From NCBI RefSeq assembly GCF_001666755.1, contig NZ_LZJC01000132.1:1-64000 (forward strand): DNA of 64,000 nucleotides, in the 5' to 3' direction. This DNA is from Mycobacterium sp. E1214 (lineage in GTDB: Bacteria; Actinomycetota; Actinomycetes; Mycobacteriales; Mycobacteriaceae). Shown here one piece after another: positions 25,493 through 34,305 of the stretch (its first letter is position 1; each line of letters starts with the position of its first letter). The notes under the pieces are model-generated. The model had not been told where the DNA came from and ran no database searches. It saw nothing but the letters and a program-made list of their open reading frames with translations. Position numbers and translations under genes: made by a program.

Positions 25493-26899
25493 ATGCGGAT
25501 CGCCCAGCACATCAGTGAGCTCATCGGCGGGACGCCGCTGGTTCGCCTGAACTCCGTCGTCCCCGCGGGTGCCGGCACCGTGGCAGCCAAGATCGAGTAC
25601 CTCAACCCCGGCGGCAGCGCCAAGGACCGGATCGCGGCGAAGATGATCGACGCCGCCGAGGCCAGCGGGCAGCTCAAGCCCGGCGGCACCATCGTCGAAC
25701 CCACCTCCGGCAACACCGGCGTCGGCCTGGCGCTGGTGGCCCAGCAGCGCGGCTACAAGTGCGTCTTCGTTTGCCCCGACAAGGTGGGGGAAGACAAGCG
25801 CAACGTCCTGCTGGCCTACGGCGCCGAGGTGGTCGTCTGCCCGACGGCGGTGCCGCCCGCCCACCCGGACAGCTACTACAGCGTCTCCGATCGGCTGGTC
25901 ACCGAGATCGACGGCGCCTGGAAGCCCGACCAGTACGCCAACCCGCAGGGCCCCGCCAGCCACTACGAGACCACCGGGCCCGAGATCTGGGCCGACACCG
26001 ACGGCAAGGTCACGCACTTCGTCGCCGGCATCGGCACCGGCGGCACCATCAGCGGGGCGGGTCGCTACCTCAAGGAGGTGTCCAACGGGGCCGTTCGCGT
26101 GGTCGGCGCCGACCCCGAAGGCTCGGTGTACTCCGGCGGCACCGGCCGGCCCTACCTGGTGGAGGGCGTCGGCGAGGACTTTTGGCCCAAGGCCTACGAC
26201 GCGAGCGTCCCCGACCAGATCATCGCGGTCTCGGACTCCGACTCTTTCAACATGACCCGGCGCCTGGCCCGCGAGGAGGCCATGCTGGTCGGCGGCTCCT
26301 GCGGCATGGCGGTGGTGGCCGCGCTGCGCGTCGCCGAGGAGGCCGGGCCCGACGCGCTAGTGGTCGTGCTGCTGCCCGACGGCGGCCGCGGCTACATGGC
26401 GAAGATCTTCAACGACGCCTGGATGTCGTCCTACGGTTTCCTGCGCAGCCGCCTCGACGGGTCCACCGATCAGGCCACCGTCGGCGACGTGCTGCGCCGC
26501 AAATCGGGGGAGCTGCCGGACCTGGTGCACACCCACCCGTCGGAGACGGTCCGCGACGCCATCGGCATCCTGCGCGAATACGGCGTCTCGCAGATGCCGG
26601 TGGTCGGCGCCGAGCCGCCGGTGATGGCCGGCGAGGTGGCCGGCAGCGTCTCCGAACGCGAGCTCCTGTCCGCCGTCTTCGAGGGCCGGGCCAAGCTGGC
26701 CGACGCCGTGTCCGAGCACATGAGCCCGCCGTTGCCGATGATCGGCGCGGGTGAACTGGTCGGCGCCGCCGGCAAGGCGCTGCGCGACTGGGACGCCCTC
26801 ATGGTGGTCGAAAAGGGCAAGCCGGTCGGCGTCATCACCCGCTACGACCTGCTGGGATTTCTCTCCGAGGGGCCCCGCGGGCTGTCCGGGCGCCGCTAG
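25493..26899 (+). CDS. cbs: Cystathionine beta-synthase
   Basis: 468 residues. The PLP lysine is Lys44 in NPGGSAKDRIAAK, and the phosphate loop is GTGGTISG; PTSGNTGVGLA is the substrate loop. Two CBS regulatory motifs follow from about residue 335 (HTHPSETVRDAIGILREYG and HMSPPLPMIGAGE start them). It joins serine and homocysteine to cystathionine in reverse transsulfuration. The ATG at 25493 gives the same N-terminus (MRIAQHISEL) as the M. tuberculosis protein; an ATG two codons earlier is in frame. With metB just downstream, the region carries both directions of the cystathionine branch. Confidence 0.96.
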   Translation: MRIAQHISELIGGTPLVRLNSVVPAGAGTVAAKIEYLNPGGSAKDRIAAKMIDAAEASGQLKPGGTIVEPTSGNTGVGLALVAQQRGYKCVFVCPDKVGEDKRNVLLAYGAEVVVCPTAVPPAHPDSYYSVSDRLVTEIDGAWKPDQYANPQGPASHYETTGPEIWADTDGKVTHFVAGIGTGGTISGAGRYLKEVSNGAVRVVGADPEGSVYSGGTGRPYLVEGVGEDFWPKAYDASVPDQIIAVSDSDSFNMTRRLAREEAMLVGGSCGMAVVAALRVAEEAGPDALVVVLLPDGGRGYMAKIFNDAWMSSYGFLRSRLDGSTDQATVGDVLRRKSGELPDLVHTHPSETVRDAIGILREYGVSQMPVVGAEPPVMAGEVAGSVSERELLSAVFEGRAKLADAVSEHMSPPLPMIGAGELVGAAGKALRDWDALMVVEKGKPVGVITRYDLLGFLSEGPRGLSGRR

Positions 26900-26992
26900 C
26901 CCGCAGCCGCTCGCCGGGGCCCGGGGCCTCAGGTACTGTAATGCGGCCAAGGTCGGCCGGACCCGCGCCCGACCCGCAGTGGAAGGTTGCCC

Positions 26993-27715
26993 ATGACCGA
27001 TCAACCGCCGCCCGGCGGCGCCTATCCGCCGCCCCCCTCGTCGCCCGCCGGCGGCCCCGAGTCGTCAGCCGGCGGGCACGACAGCCCGCCCGCGCCCCCG
27101 GCCCCCGGCATTTCCGACCCGCCGCCGCCCCCGCCCCCCGGTGGGCCATACCCGCCACCCCCGCCGTCGGCGGGCGGGTACGCGCCGCCCCCGCCGGGAC
27201 CGGCCATCCGCACGCTGCCGACCGGCGACTACACGCCGTGGCTGACCCGCGCGCTGGCGTTCGTGATCGACATCCTCCCGTACGTCGTGCTGCACGGCAT
27301 CGGCACCGCGATCCTCGTCGCCACCCAGCAGACGGCCTGCGTCACCGACGTCACGCAATACGCGGTCAACCAGTACTGCGCCACCCAGAACTCCACGATC
27401 GGCCTGCTCGCACAGTGGCTGGCCTCCGCCGTGGGGCTGTTCTATCTGATCTGGAACTACGGCTACCGCCAGGGCACCACCGGCTCGAGCGTCGGGAAAT
27501 CGGTGCTGAAATTCAAGGTGGTCTCCGAGGTCACCGGCCAGCCCGTCGGCTTCGGGCTGTCGGTCGTGCGCTCGCTGGCACACATCGTCGACGCGATCAT
27601 CTGCTTCATCGGATTCCTTTTCCCGCTGTGGGATTCCAAGCGGCAGACGCTGGCCGACAAGATCATGACGACCGTCTGCCTGCCGGTCGAGGCCCCCGAA
27701 GGGCGACCGAGCTAG
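26993..27715 (+). CDS. pra: Proline-rich antigen Pra (RDD family membrane protein)
   Basis: 240 residues, the length of the M. tuberculosis 36-kDa antigen. Residues 1-75 are a Pro/Gly-rich repeat region (runs of PPPPP, PPPPS), responsible for abnormal gel migration in the homologue. The rest is an RDD domain with three membrane helices: WLTRALAFVIDILPY, a central TM near LASAVGLFYLIWN, and VDAIICFIGFLFPL. The Arg-Asp landmarks are visible at R88 and D94. GGAAGG lies six bases before the ATG. Sits between cbs and metB. Confidence 0.93.
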   Translation: MTDQPPPGGAYPPPPSSPAGGPESSAGGHDSPPAPPAPGISDPPPPPPPGGPYPPPPPSAGGYAPPPPGPAIRTLPTGDYTPWLTRALAFVIDILPYVVLHGIGTAILVATQQTACVTDVTQYAVNQYCATQNSTIGLLAQWLASAVGLFYLIWNYGYRQGTTGSSVGKSVLKFKVVSEVTGQPVGFGLSVVRSLAHIVDAIICFIGFLFPLWDSKRQTLADKIMTTVCLPVEAPEGRPS

Positions 27716-27737
27716 CCGCCGACCGCGGACGGTCACC

Positions 27738-27743
27738 TAGGCT
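27738..27743 (+). promoter_or_regulatory. -10 box TAGGCT, leaderless promoter of metB
   Basis: TAGGCT is followed by eight bases and the ATG at 27752; no ribosome site lies in between. It is inside the 36-bp gap behind pra. Confidence 0.5.
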
Positions 27744-27751
27744 GATCGTCG

Positions 27752-28915
27752 ATGAGCGAGCGCACCGAGGGCCACCACTTCACCGGCCTGGCGACCAGGG
27801 CGATCCACGCCGGCTTTCGGCCGGACCCGGCGACCGGGGCGGTCAACGCCCCGATCTACGCCAGCAGCACGTTCGCCCAGGACGGTGTCGGCGCGCTGCG
27901 CGGCGGGTTCGAGTACGCGCGCACCGGTAACCCGACACGCGCCGCGCTGGAAGCCGCGCTCGCCGCGGTCGAAGACGGCGCCTACGCGCGCGCGTTCGGC
28001 TCCGGGATGGCCGCGTCGGACTGCACGTTGCGCGCGCTGCTGCGCCCGGGCGACCACGTGGTGATCCCCAACGACGCCTACGGCGGCACCTTCCGGCTCA
28101 TCGACAAGGTCTTCACGCAGTGGGGTGTCGAGCACACCCCGGTGCCCCTGCACGACCTGGACGCCGTCGGCGCCGCGATCACGCCGCGGACCCGGCTGAT
28201 CTGGGTGGAGACGCCGACCAACCCGTTGCTGTCCATCGCCGACATCGCGGCGCTGGCCGAGCTCGGTCAGCGACACTCGGCGAAGGTGTTGGTGGACAAC
28301 ACTTTCGCCTCGCCGGCGCTGCAGCAGCCGCTGCGGTTCGGCGCCGACATCGTGCTGCACTCGACCACCAAGTACATCGGCGGTCACTCCGACGTGGTGG
28401 GCGGCGCGCTGATCACCAATGACAAAGCTCTGGACGACGCGTTCGCGTTCCTGCAGAACGGCGCCGGCGCGGTGCCGGGCCCGTTCGACGCCTACCTGAC
28501 CATGCGCGGCCTCAAGACGCTGGTGCTGCGCATGCAGCGCCACAGCGAGAACGCCCAGGCCGTCGCCGAATTCCTGGCCGGGCACCCGGCGGTCGGTGCG
28601 GTGCTCTACCCGGGCCTGCCCGGGCACCCCGGCCACGACGTCGCCGCCCGCCAGATGACGGGCTTCGGGGGGATGGTCTCGGTCCGCATGCGCGGCGGCC
28701 GCCAGGCGGCCCTCGCCCTGTGTGCCAACACCAGGGTGTTCATCCTCGCCGAATCGCTGGGCGGCGTGGAGTCGCTGATCGAGCACCCCGGCGCCATGAC
28801 GCACGCGTCGACGGCGGGCTCACAGTTGGAGGTGCCCGACGACCTGGTGCGGCTGTCGGTGGGTATCGAAGACCTGGCCGACCTGCTGGCCGACCTGGAC
28901 CAAGCCCTCGGCTAG
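27752..28915 (+). CDS. metB: Cystathionine gamma-synthase
   Basis: 387 residues. Cys/Met-metabolism PLP family: EYARTGNPTRAALE near residue 54, Tyr110 region NDAYGGTFR, VDNTFASPALQQP at 181-193 and the PLP lysine Lys207 in HSTTKYIGGHSD. It condenses O-succinyl-homoserine (or the acetyl ester) with cysteine to cystathionine in methionine synthesis. The start is given by the leaderless promoter just upstream. Reaction preference versus gamma-lyase cannot be settled from sequence, but synteny with M. tuberculosis metB is clear. Confidence 0.94.
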   Translation: MSERTEGHHFTGLATRAIHAGFRPDPATGAVNAPIYASSTFAQDGVGALRGGFEYARTGNPTRAALEAALAAVEDGAYARAFGSGMAASDCTLRALLRPGDHVVIPNDAYGGTFRLIDKVFTQWGVEHTPVPLHDLDAVGAAITPRTRLIWVETPTNPLLSIADIAALAELGQRHSAKVLVDNTFASPALQQPLRFGADIVLHSTTKYIGGHSDVVGGALITNDKALDDAFAFLQNGAGAVPGPFDAYLTMRGLKTLVLRMQRHSENAQAVAEFLAGHPAVGAVLYPGLPGHPGHDVAARQMTGFGGMVSVRMRGGRQAALALCANTRVFILAESLGGVESLIEHPGAMTHASTAGSQLEVPDDLVRLSVGIEDLADLLADLDQALG

Positions 28916-28927
28916 GCCAGCCGACCG

Positions 28928-29422
28928 TCAGTCGTGGTAGGGCTCGGCGCTGACCAGCGTGACCTCGACGGTGCTGCCGTTGGGCACTGTGTAGCTGCGG
29001 GTCTCGCCCTCTTTCGCGTCGATCAGCGCACCGCCGAGCGGTGAGTTCGGGGAGTACACCTCGAGCTTGCCGTCCTTGACACCCTCCTGGCGGGTCGCGA
29101 TCAGGAAGGTCTCGGTGTCGGACTTGTCGCCGTTGTAGTAGACCTTGACGACCGAGCCCGGCAGCGCGATGCCGGACTGCTTGGGCGCCTCGCCGACCTT
29201 GGCGTTGTTGAGCAGGTCCTGCAGCTGCCGGATGCGGGCCTCCTGCTGGCCCTGCTCCTCGCGGGCGGCGTGGTAGCCGCCGTTCTCCCGCAGGTCGCCC
29301 TCCTCGCGGCGGTCATTGATCTCCGCGGCGATGACCGGGCGGTTCGCGATCAACTGATCGAGCTCGGCCTTGAGCCGGTCGTGTGACTCCTGGGTCAGCC
29401 AGGTCACCGAAGTATCCGTCAT
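28928..29422 (-). CDS. greA: Transcription elongation factor GreA
   Basis: 164 residues. The N-terminal coiled coil covers about residues 10-80 with the acidic tip DRREEGDLRENGGY, whose Asp/Glu pair reaches the polymerase active site to stimulate cleavage of backtracked RNA. The C-terminal FKBP-like domain ends in GSTVEVTLVSAEPY. A GAGGAG ribosome site precedes the ATG. Convergent with metB, 12 bp apart. Confidence 0.96.
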   Translation of the reverse strand: MTDTSVTWLTQESHDRLKAELDQLIANRPVIAAEINDRREEGDLRENGGYHAAREEQGQQEARIRQLQDLLNNAKVGEAPKQSGIALPGSVVKVYYNGDKSDTETFLIATRQEGVKDGKLEVYSPNSPLGGALIDAKEGETRSYTVPNGSTVEVTLVSAEPYHD

Positions 29423-29530
29423 CGCGTCGTGCTCCTCGTGTTGTCGTTCCGCGTGCCCGCGTAAGCCCTATTCGCCCGCCGGGAGCGTTCTCGTGCCGCT
29501 CACCGTGCCCGGGCCTCTAATGCAGCAATA

Positions 29531-29552
29531 CACGGTCCCAACCGGAACCGTG
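29531..29552. repeat. Inverted repeat upstream of greA
   Basis: CACGGT (29531-29536) and ACCGTG (29547-29552) form a perfect 6-bp dyad with a 10-base spacer, 110 bp upstream of the greA start and 85 bp downstream of the DUF4307 gene. Possible operator or terminator of the upstream gene. Confidence 0.4.
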
Positions 29553-29637
29553 CATTCATCCATGTTACCACCGCGGAAACAACCGATGACTCCATTTTCG
29601 CTGTTCGTCCACATTCGCCCCGTCCTGGAGGCCGCTC

Positions 29638-30078
29638 TCAACCGGCTTGCGGGCGCAGGTAGGCGGGCACGTCGGTGCCGCAGCCGTAGATGTCGGCGAC
29701 CATCGGCGGCTGCGACGAGGTCACCGTCGTCGTCACCTGCACGGTCGGCGTCTGCGCAGGCGGAACCAGCAGCTCGCGGCGGCCCGTCTCGCTGCCGTCG
29801 CGGGCGCGCACGCGCACGATGCAGTCCACCGGCCGCGCCGGGTCGGATCGCGTCACGCTGATCGTTACCGACGCGGTGTGGTCGTCGATCACCCGATAGC
29901 CGGCCAGCGAACCGGTGACGTCGCTGGTGCCGATCCGTTGATAGCCGAGCACCGCGATGGCGACGCCGGCCACCAGGACCAGCGCGCCTAAGGTGAGCAC
30001 CACCCACCGCCGGGGTACCCGAGACAGTCGGGCCCGGCCATAGCGGGCCTCCGGCCGCGGCAGGGGAGTTTCGGTCAC
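29638..30078 (-). CDS. DUF4307 membrane protein (Rv1081c type)
   Basis: 146 residues from a GTG at 30078. A cytosolic arginine-rich N-terminus (RYGRARLSRVPRRW) precedes a single membrane helix (about 26-46, VVLTLGALVLVAGVAIAVLGY). The outer domain has a beta-rich look and two cysteines (DCIVRVRARDGS and IYGCGTD). DUF4307 proteins are conserved in actinobacteria and have no known role. Divergent from mca, with about 100 bp between the starts. Confidence 0.85.
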   Translation of the reverse strand: MTETPLPRPEARYGRARLSRVPRRWVVLTLGALVLVAGVAIAVLGYQRIGTSDVTGSLAGYRVIDDHTASVTISVTRSDPARPVDCIVRVRARDGSETGRRELLVPPAQTPTVQVTTTVTSSQPPMVADIYGCGTDVPAYLRPQAG

Positions 30079-30179
30079 GCGCGTCAGCCTGGACTCTGGG
30101 CTGCCGGACACCGGCCGACAGCATGCCGGTAAGTGAAAACTGGAATTATAGGGTCGCGTACCAACGAGCAAGGGGAGAC

Positions 30180-31052
30180 GTGAGCGAACTGCGGTTGATG
30201 GCGGTGCACGCCCACCCCGACGACGAGTCGAGCAAGGGTGCGGCGACCATGGCCCGTTACGCCGACGAGGGTCATCGGGTGCTGGTGGTGACGCTGACCG
30301 GCGGCGAGCGTGGCGACATCCTCAACCCGGCGATGGACCTGCCCGAGGTGCACGGGCATATCGCCGAGATCCGCCGCGACGAGATGGCCAAGGCCGCCGA
30401 GATCCTCGGCGTGGAGCACACCTGGCTGGGTTTCGTCGACTCCGGCCTGCCCACCGGTGACCCGCCACCCCCGCTGCCCGAGGGTTGCTTCGCGCTGGTG
30501 CCGCTCGAGGAGTCCGTCGAGGCGCTGGTGCGCGTCGTGCGTGAGTTCCGGCCGCACGTGATGACGACCTACGACGAAACCGGCGGCTACCCCCATCCCG
30601 ATCACATCCGCTGCCACCAGGTTTCGGTCGGCGCGTTCGAGGCCGCCGGCGACTACCGGCGGTTCCCTGACGCCGGCGCTCCGTGGAACGTGGCCAAGCT
30701 GTACTACGTGCACGGGTTCTTGCGCGCCCGCATGCAGATGCTGCACGACGAGGCGATCAAGCACGGGCAGGAACCGCCGTTCAAGAAGTGGCTGGAGCAC
30801 TGGGACGCCGCGCACGACCCGTTCGAGTCGCGGGTCACCACCCGCGTCGAGTGCTCCGAATACTTCAGCCAGCGCGACGACGCGCTGCGCGCCCACGCCA
30901 CCCAGATCGACCCGTACCACGACTTCTTCGCCGCCCCCATCGCCTGGCAGCAACGGCTGTGGCCCACCGAGGAATTCGAGCTGGCGCGCTCGCGGGTGCC
31001 GGTCCGGCTGCCCGAAGACGACCTGTTCGCCGGGATCGAGGGCGACGCATGA
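30180..31052 (+). CDS. mca: Mycothiol S-conjugate amidase
   Basis: 290 residues. LmbE-like zinc hydrolase: HAHPDDESSKG with zinc ligands His12 and Asp15, and third ligand His142 in GGYPHPDHIRCH. Asp14 is the likely general base. Mca cleaves mycothiol conjugates of electrophiles and drugs into a mercapturic acid for export and GlcN-Ins for reuse. The GTG at 30180 has AGGGGAG upstream. Its stop overlaps the start of the next gene (ATGA). Distinguished from MshB by the close match to Mca around GFVDSGLPTGDPPPP. Confidence 0.95.
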   Translation: MSELRLMAVHAHPDDESSKGAATMARYADEGHRVLVVTLTGGERGDILNPAMDLPEVHGHIAEIRRDEMAKAAEILGVEHTWLGFVDSGLPTGDPPPPLPEGCFALVPLEESVEALVRVVREFRPHVMTTYDETGGYPHPDHIRCHQVSVGAFEAAGDYRRFPDAGAPWNVAKLYYVHGFLRARMQMLHDEAIKHGQEPPFKKWLEHWDAAHDPFESRVTTRVECSEYFSQRDDALRAHATQIDPYHDFFAAPIAWQQRLWPTEEFELARSRVPVRLPEDDLFAGIEGDA

Positions 31053-31348
31053 ACGCGGCCCTGACGAGCGCCGTGGCCCGCTGGCAGGCCGACGGTGCCC
31101 CGCAGCACACCGGCCCGGACTTCGGCAAGGCCAGCCCCGTCGGCCTGGTGGTCGTCGTGGTGCTGCTGATCGCCACCCTGCTGTTGCTGCGCTCGATGAA
31201 CCGGCAGCTCAAGAAGGTGCCCGAGTCGTTCGATCCCGTGCACCCCGAACCCGATCAGGCCGCCGACGAGGGCACCGACGCGGTCGAGGAGCCCCGTCAC
31301 GCCGACGGGCCGGCCCGACCCGCGGGCCCCGGCGATGAACCGGGCTGA
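31049..31348 (+). CDS. Small single-pass membrane protein (Rv1083 type)
   Basis: 99 residues with one membrane helix at about 31-48 (VGLVVVVVLLIATLLLLR). The short outer or N-terminal part contains DFGKASPVG; the C-terminal tail is acidic and Pro-rich. Overlaps mca by the ATGA motif and the following YyaL-type gene by 14 bp, so the three are one translational unit. Function unknown. Confidence 0.85.
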   Translation: MNAALTSAVARWQADGAPQHTGPDFGKASPVGLVVVVVLLIATLLLLRSMNRQLKKVPESFDPVHPEPDQAADEGTDAVEEPRHADGPARPAGPGDEPG

Positions 31349-33341
31349 GGGGTCCGCGACGAACACCCTCGGGCGGGCGACCAGCCCGTACCTGCGCCAG
31401 CACGCCGACAACCCGGTGCACTGGCAGCAGTGGACGCCGCAGGCGCTGGCCGAGGCCGCCGCGCGCGATGTGCCGATCCTGCTGTCCGTCGGGTACGCCG
31501 CCTGCCACTGGTGTCATGTGATGGCGCACGAATCGTTTGCCGACGACGAGGTCGCCGCCGCGATGAACGCCGACTTCGTCTGCGTCAAGGTCGACCGCGA
31601 GGAACGCCCGGACATCGACGCGGTCTACATGAACGCCACGGTGGCGCTGACCGGCCACGGCGGCTGGCCGATGACGTGCTTCCTGACTCCCGACGGGCGG
31701 CCCTTCTTCTGCGGCACCTACTATCCAAAAGAGGGCTTCCTGCAGCTCCTTGACGCGGTCGCGACCACCTGGCGGGAACGCCGCGGCGAGGTGGAGCAGG
31801 CCTCCGACCACATCGCGGCGGAGCTGCGCAATACCGCCGGTGCGCTCGGGGGACCGGGCGTCGAGCCGGCGCTGTGTGACCACGCGGTGGCCGGTGTGCT
31901 GGCCGAGCAGGACGTGCTGCGTGGCGGCTTCGGGGGCGCACCCAAGTTCCCGCCCTCGGCGCTGCTCGAGGCGCTGCTGCGGCACTACGAACGCACCGGC
32001 TCGGCCGCGGCGCTGACCGCCGTGCAGCGCACCGGCGCCGCCATGGCCCGCGGCGGCATCTACGACCAACTCGGCGGCGGCTTCGCCCGCTACAGCGTCG
32101 ACAACGCTTGGGTGGTACCGCATTTCGAGAAGATGCTGTACGACAACGCGCTGCTGCTGCGCGCCTACGCGCACCGGGCGCGGCGAACCGGCGACCCGTT
32201 GGCGCGCCGGGTCGCCGCCCACACCGCCCGCTTCCTGCTCGACGACCTGCGCGCGGACGGCATGTTCACCTCGTCGCTGGACGCCGACGCCGACGGCCGC
32301 GAGGGCTCCACCTACGTCTGGACGCCCGCGCAGCTCGCCGAGGTGCTCGGCGAAGAAGACGGGCGTTGGGCGGCAGACGTTTTCGCGGTCACCGACGCGG
32401 GCACCTTCGAACACGGCGCCTCGGTGCTGCAGCTTCCCGCCGACCCCGACCCCGCCGAGCGTTTCGAGCGGGTGCGCCGCGCGCTGCTGGCCGCCCGCCG
32501 CGCCCGGATCCAACCCGGGCGCGACGACAAGGTCGTCACCTCTTGGAACGGGCTGGCGATCACCGCGTTGGCCGAGGCCAGCGTGGCCCTCGACGAACCC
32601 GGGCTCGCCGACGCCGCGGCCGACTGCGCGCGGGCGGTGCTGCGGTTGCACGTCGTCGACGGCCGGTTGCGGCGGGCCAGCCTGGGCGGCGTGGTCGGTG
32701 AGAGCGCCGCCATCCTCGAGGATTACGCCGCGCTGGCCACCGGCCTGCTCGCGCTGCACCAGCTCGACGCCGAGCCGGCCTGGCTGACCGCGGCGACCGG
32801 CCTGCTGGACACCGCGCTGCGGCATTTCGTCGACCCGCAACGGCCCGGCCGCTGGTTCGACACCGCCGACGACGCCGAGCGACTCGTGCTGCGCCCCGCC
32901 GACCCCCTGGACGGGGCGACCCCGTCGGGAGCCTCGCTGATCGCCGAGGCGCTGCTGACCGCGGCGCACCTCGCCGACGGCGATCGCGCGCAGCCCTACC
33001 TGCGGGCGGCCACCGAGGCGCTCGACGCGCATTCGCTGCTGCTCGACCGGGCGCCCCGCTCGGCCGGGCACTGGCTGGCCGTCGCCGAGGCGGCGGTCCG
33101 CGGGCCGCTGCAGGTGGCGGTCGCCTGCGACCCGGCGCGGTCCGCGCTGCTGCTCGACGCGCGCCGGCTGGCGCCCGGCGGCGCCATCGTGGTGGGCGGC
33201 CCGCGGGACTCCGCGCCGCTGCTGGCGGGCCGGGACCGGGTGGCCGGCGCCGACGCCGCCTACGTGTGCCGCGGCCAGACCTGCGACCTGCCGGTGACCG
33301 GCGCCGGCGAACTGGCCGCCGCGCTGGGCGTCACGGGCTGA
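31335..33341 (+). CDS. DUF255/YyaL family thioredoxin-domain protein (Rv1084 type)
   Basis: 668 residues. N-terminal thioredoxin-like domain (Thioredox_DsbH, DUF255) with the active motif SVGYAACHWCHVM, cysteines 57 and 60. The large C-terminal part is an (alpha/alpha)6 barrel of the glycoside hydrolase/N-acylglucosamine epimerase type, visible in GGIYDQLGGGFARYSVD and VVPHFEKMLYDNALLL. The human relative is SSP411/spermatogenesis protein 20; the bacterial role is unknown. Position behind mca suggests a link to thiol chemistry, but this is inference. The start overlaps the preceding gene by 14 bp. Confidence 0.9.
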   Translation: MNRAEGSATNTLGRATSPYLRQHADNPVHWQQWTPQALAEAAARDVPILLSVGYAACHWCHVMAHESFADDEVAAAMNADFVCVKVDREERPDIDAVYMNATVALTGHGGWPMTCFLTPDGRPFFCGTYYPKEGFLQLLDAVATTWRERRGEVEQASDHIAAELRNTAGALGGPGVEPALCDHAVAGVLAEQDVLRGGFGGAPKFPPSALLEALLRHYERTGSAAALTAVQRTGAAMARGGIYDQLGGGFARYSVDNAWVVPHFEKMLYDNALLLRAYAHRARRTGDPLARRVAAHTARFLLDDLRADGMFTSSLDADADGREGSTYVWTPAQLAEVLGEEDGRWAADVFAVTDAGTFEHGASVLQLPADPDPAERFERVRRALLAARRARIQPGRDDKVVTSWNGLAITALAEASVALDEPGLADAAADCARAVLRLHVVDGRLRRASLGGVVGESAAILEDYAALATGLLALHQLDAEPAWLTAATGLLDTALRHFVDPQRPGRWFDTADDAERLVLRPADPLDGATPSGASLIAEALLTAAHLADGDRAQPYLRAATEALDAHSLLLDRAPRSAGHWLAVAEAAVRGPLQVAVACDPARSALLLDARRLAPGGAIVVGGPRDSAPLLAGRDRVAGADAAYVCRGQTCDLPVTGAGELAAALGVTG

Positions 33342-33350
33342 CCGGCCGCC

Positions 33351-34133
33351 TCACACCGCCGCGAGCCACGCGTCGTGGCCGACGTAGAAGACCGCGAACC
33401 ACATCGCGATGTAGTGCAGGATCGCCGCGATCGCGGTGCAGGCGTGAAACACCTCGTGATAACCGAAGGTCCGCGGCCACGGGTCTGGCCAGCGCAGCGC
33501 GTAGAAGACGCCGCCGACGCTGTAGAACACGCCGCCGACCGCCAGCAGCACCATCGCGGCCACTCCCGCCTCGTGCAGGATCGTCGGCGCGTACCAGACG
33601 GCCACCCAGCCGAGCAGCAGGTACAGCGGCACGCCCAGCCAGCGCGGCGACGACGGCCAGCACACCTTCAGCAGGATGCCGGCGGCAGCGCCGCCCCAGA
33701 CGATGCACAGCACGACCATCCCGGTGTTCTGCGGCATCACCAGCCGCGCGAACGGCGTGTAGCTGCCTGCGATGAACACGAAGATCATCGAATGGTCGAG
33801 CCGCTTCATCCGGGTCCGGCTCAGCGGCGACTTCCACTTGACGCGGTGATAGGTGGCGCTGACCGCGAACATCGCGACGGTCGACGCGGCGTACACCAGC
33901 GTCGAGTGGCCGGCGCGGGGCGAGGCGGCCGCCCACGACACCGACACCAGGGTGGCGCCGGTGACGATGGCCAGCCACGCCGAATAGAAGTGGATCCAGC
34001 CGCGCATCCGCGGCTTGGTCAAGACGGTGGCCGCACCCTCGACAAGCTGCTCGACGGTGTTGCCCGGCGCGATCGGTTCCGAATCCGGCTCCCGATCGGC
34101 CGCGGTGTCGGTCTGGCTGCTCATGTTTCCCAT
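33351..34133 (-). CDS. Hemolysin III / PAQR family membrane protein (Rv1085c type)
   Basis: 260 residues from the ATG at 34133; a second ATG three codons later is possible. Seven membrane helices. The family's metal-site histidines are in SATYHRVKW (helix 2-3) and in GYHEVFHACTAIAA near the C-terminus, with LDHSMIFVFIAGSYTPF as the third block. Hemolysin III proteins are predicted zinc-dependent hydrolases related to adiponectin receptors, perhaps acting on ceramide-like lipids. Divergent from the prenyl synthase gene; convergent with the YyaL gene with a 9-bp gap. Confidence 0.9.
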   Translation of the reverse strand: MGNMSSQTDTAADREPDSEPIAPGNTVEQLVEGAATVLTKPRMRGWIHFYSAWLAIVTGATLVSVSWAAASPRAGHSTLVYAASTVAMFAVSATYHRVKWKSPLSRTRMKRLDHSMIFVFIAGSYTPFARLVMPQNTGMVVLCIVWGGAAAGILLKVCWPSSPRWLGVPLYLLLGWVAVWYAPTILHEAGVAAMVLLAVGGVFYSVGGVFYALRWPDPWPRTFGYHEVFHACTAIAAILHYIAMWFAVFYVGHDAWLAAV

Positions 34134-34291
34134 CGCCTCGTCGTGTCGCCCGTCGTGGAATGTAGGAAAGTTGCCCGGGGGTGCTGAAGATAAACAGTAG
34201 TCACCCGTCGCGGGACGCCGCTCCGACCGAGCCGGCGCCCGCGGCGCGACCCGGCGAGAAATTGCCGTCTCGAAACCATCGCCGCTGGCAG

Positions 34292-34297
34292 TAGGGT
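34292..34297 (+). promoter_or_regulatory. -10 box TAGGGT, leaderless promoter of the Z-prenyl synthase
   Basis: TAGGGT, then eight bases, then the GTG at 34306. GGTGAG inside this spacer could alternatively serve as a ribosome site. Confidence 0.45.
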
Positions 34298-34305
34298 GAG
34301 TCTTC

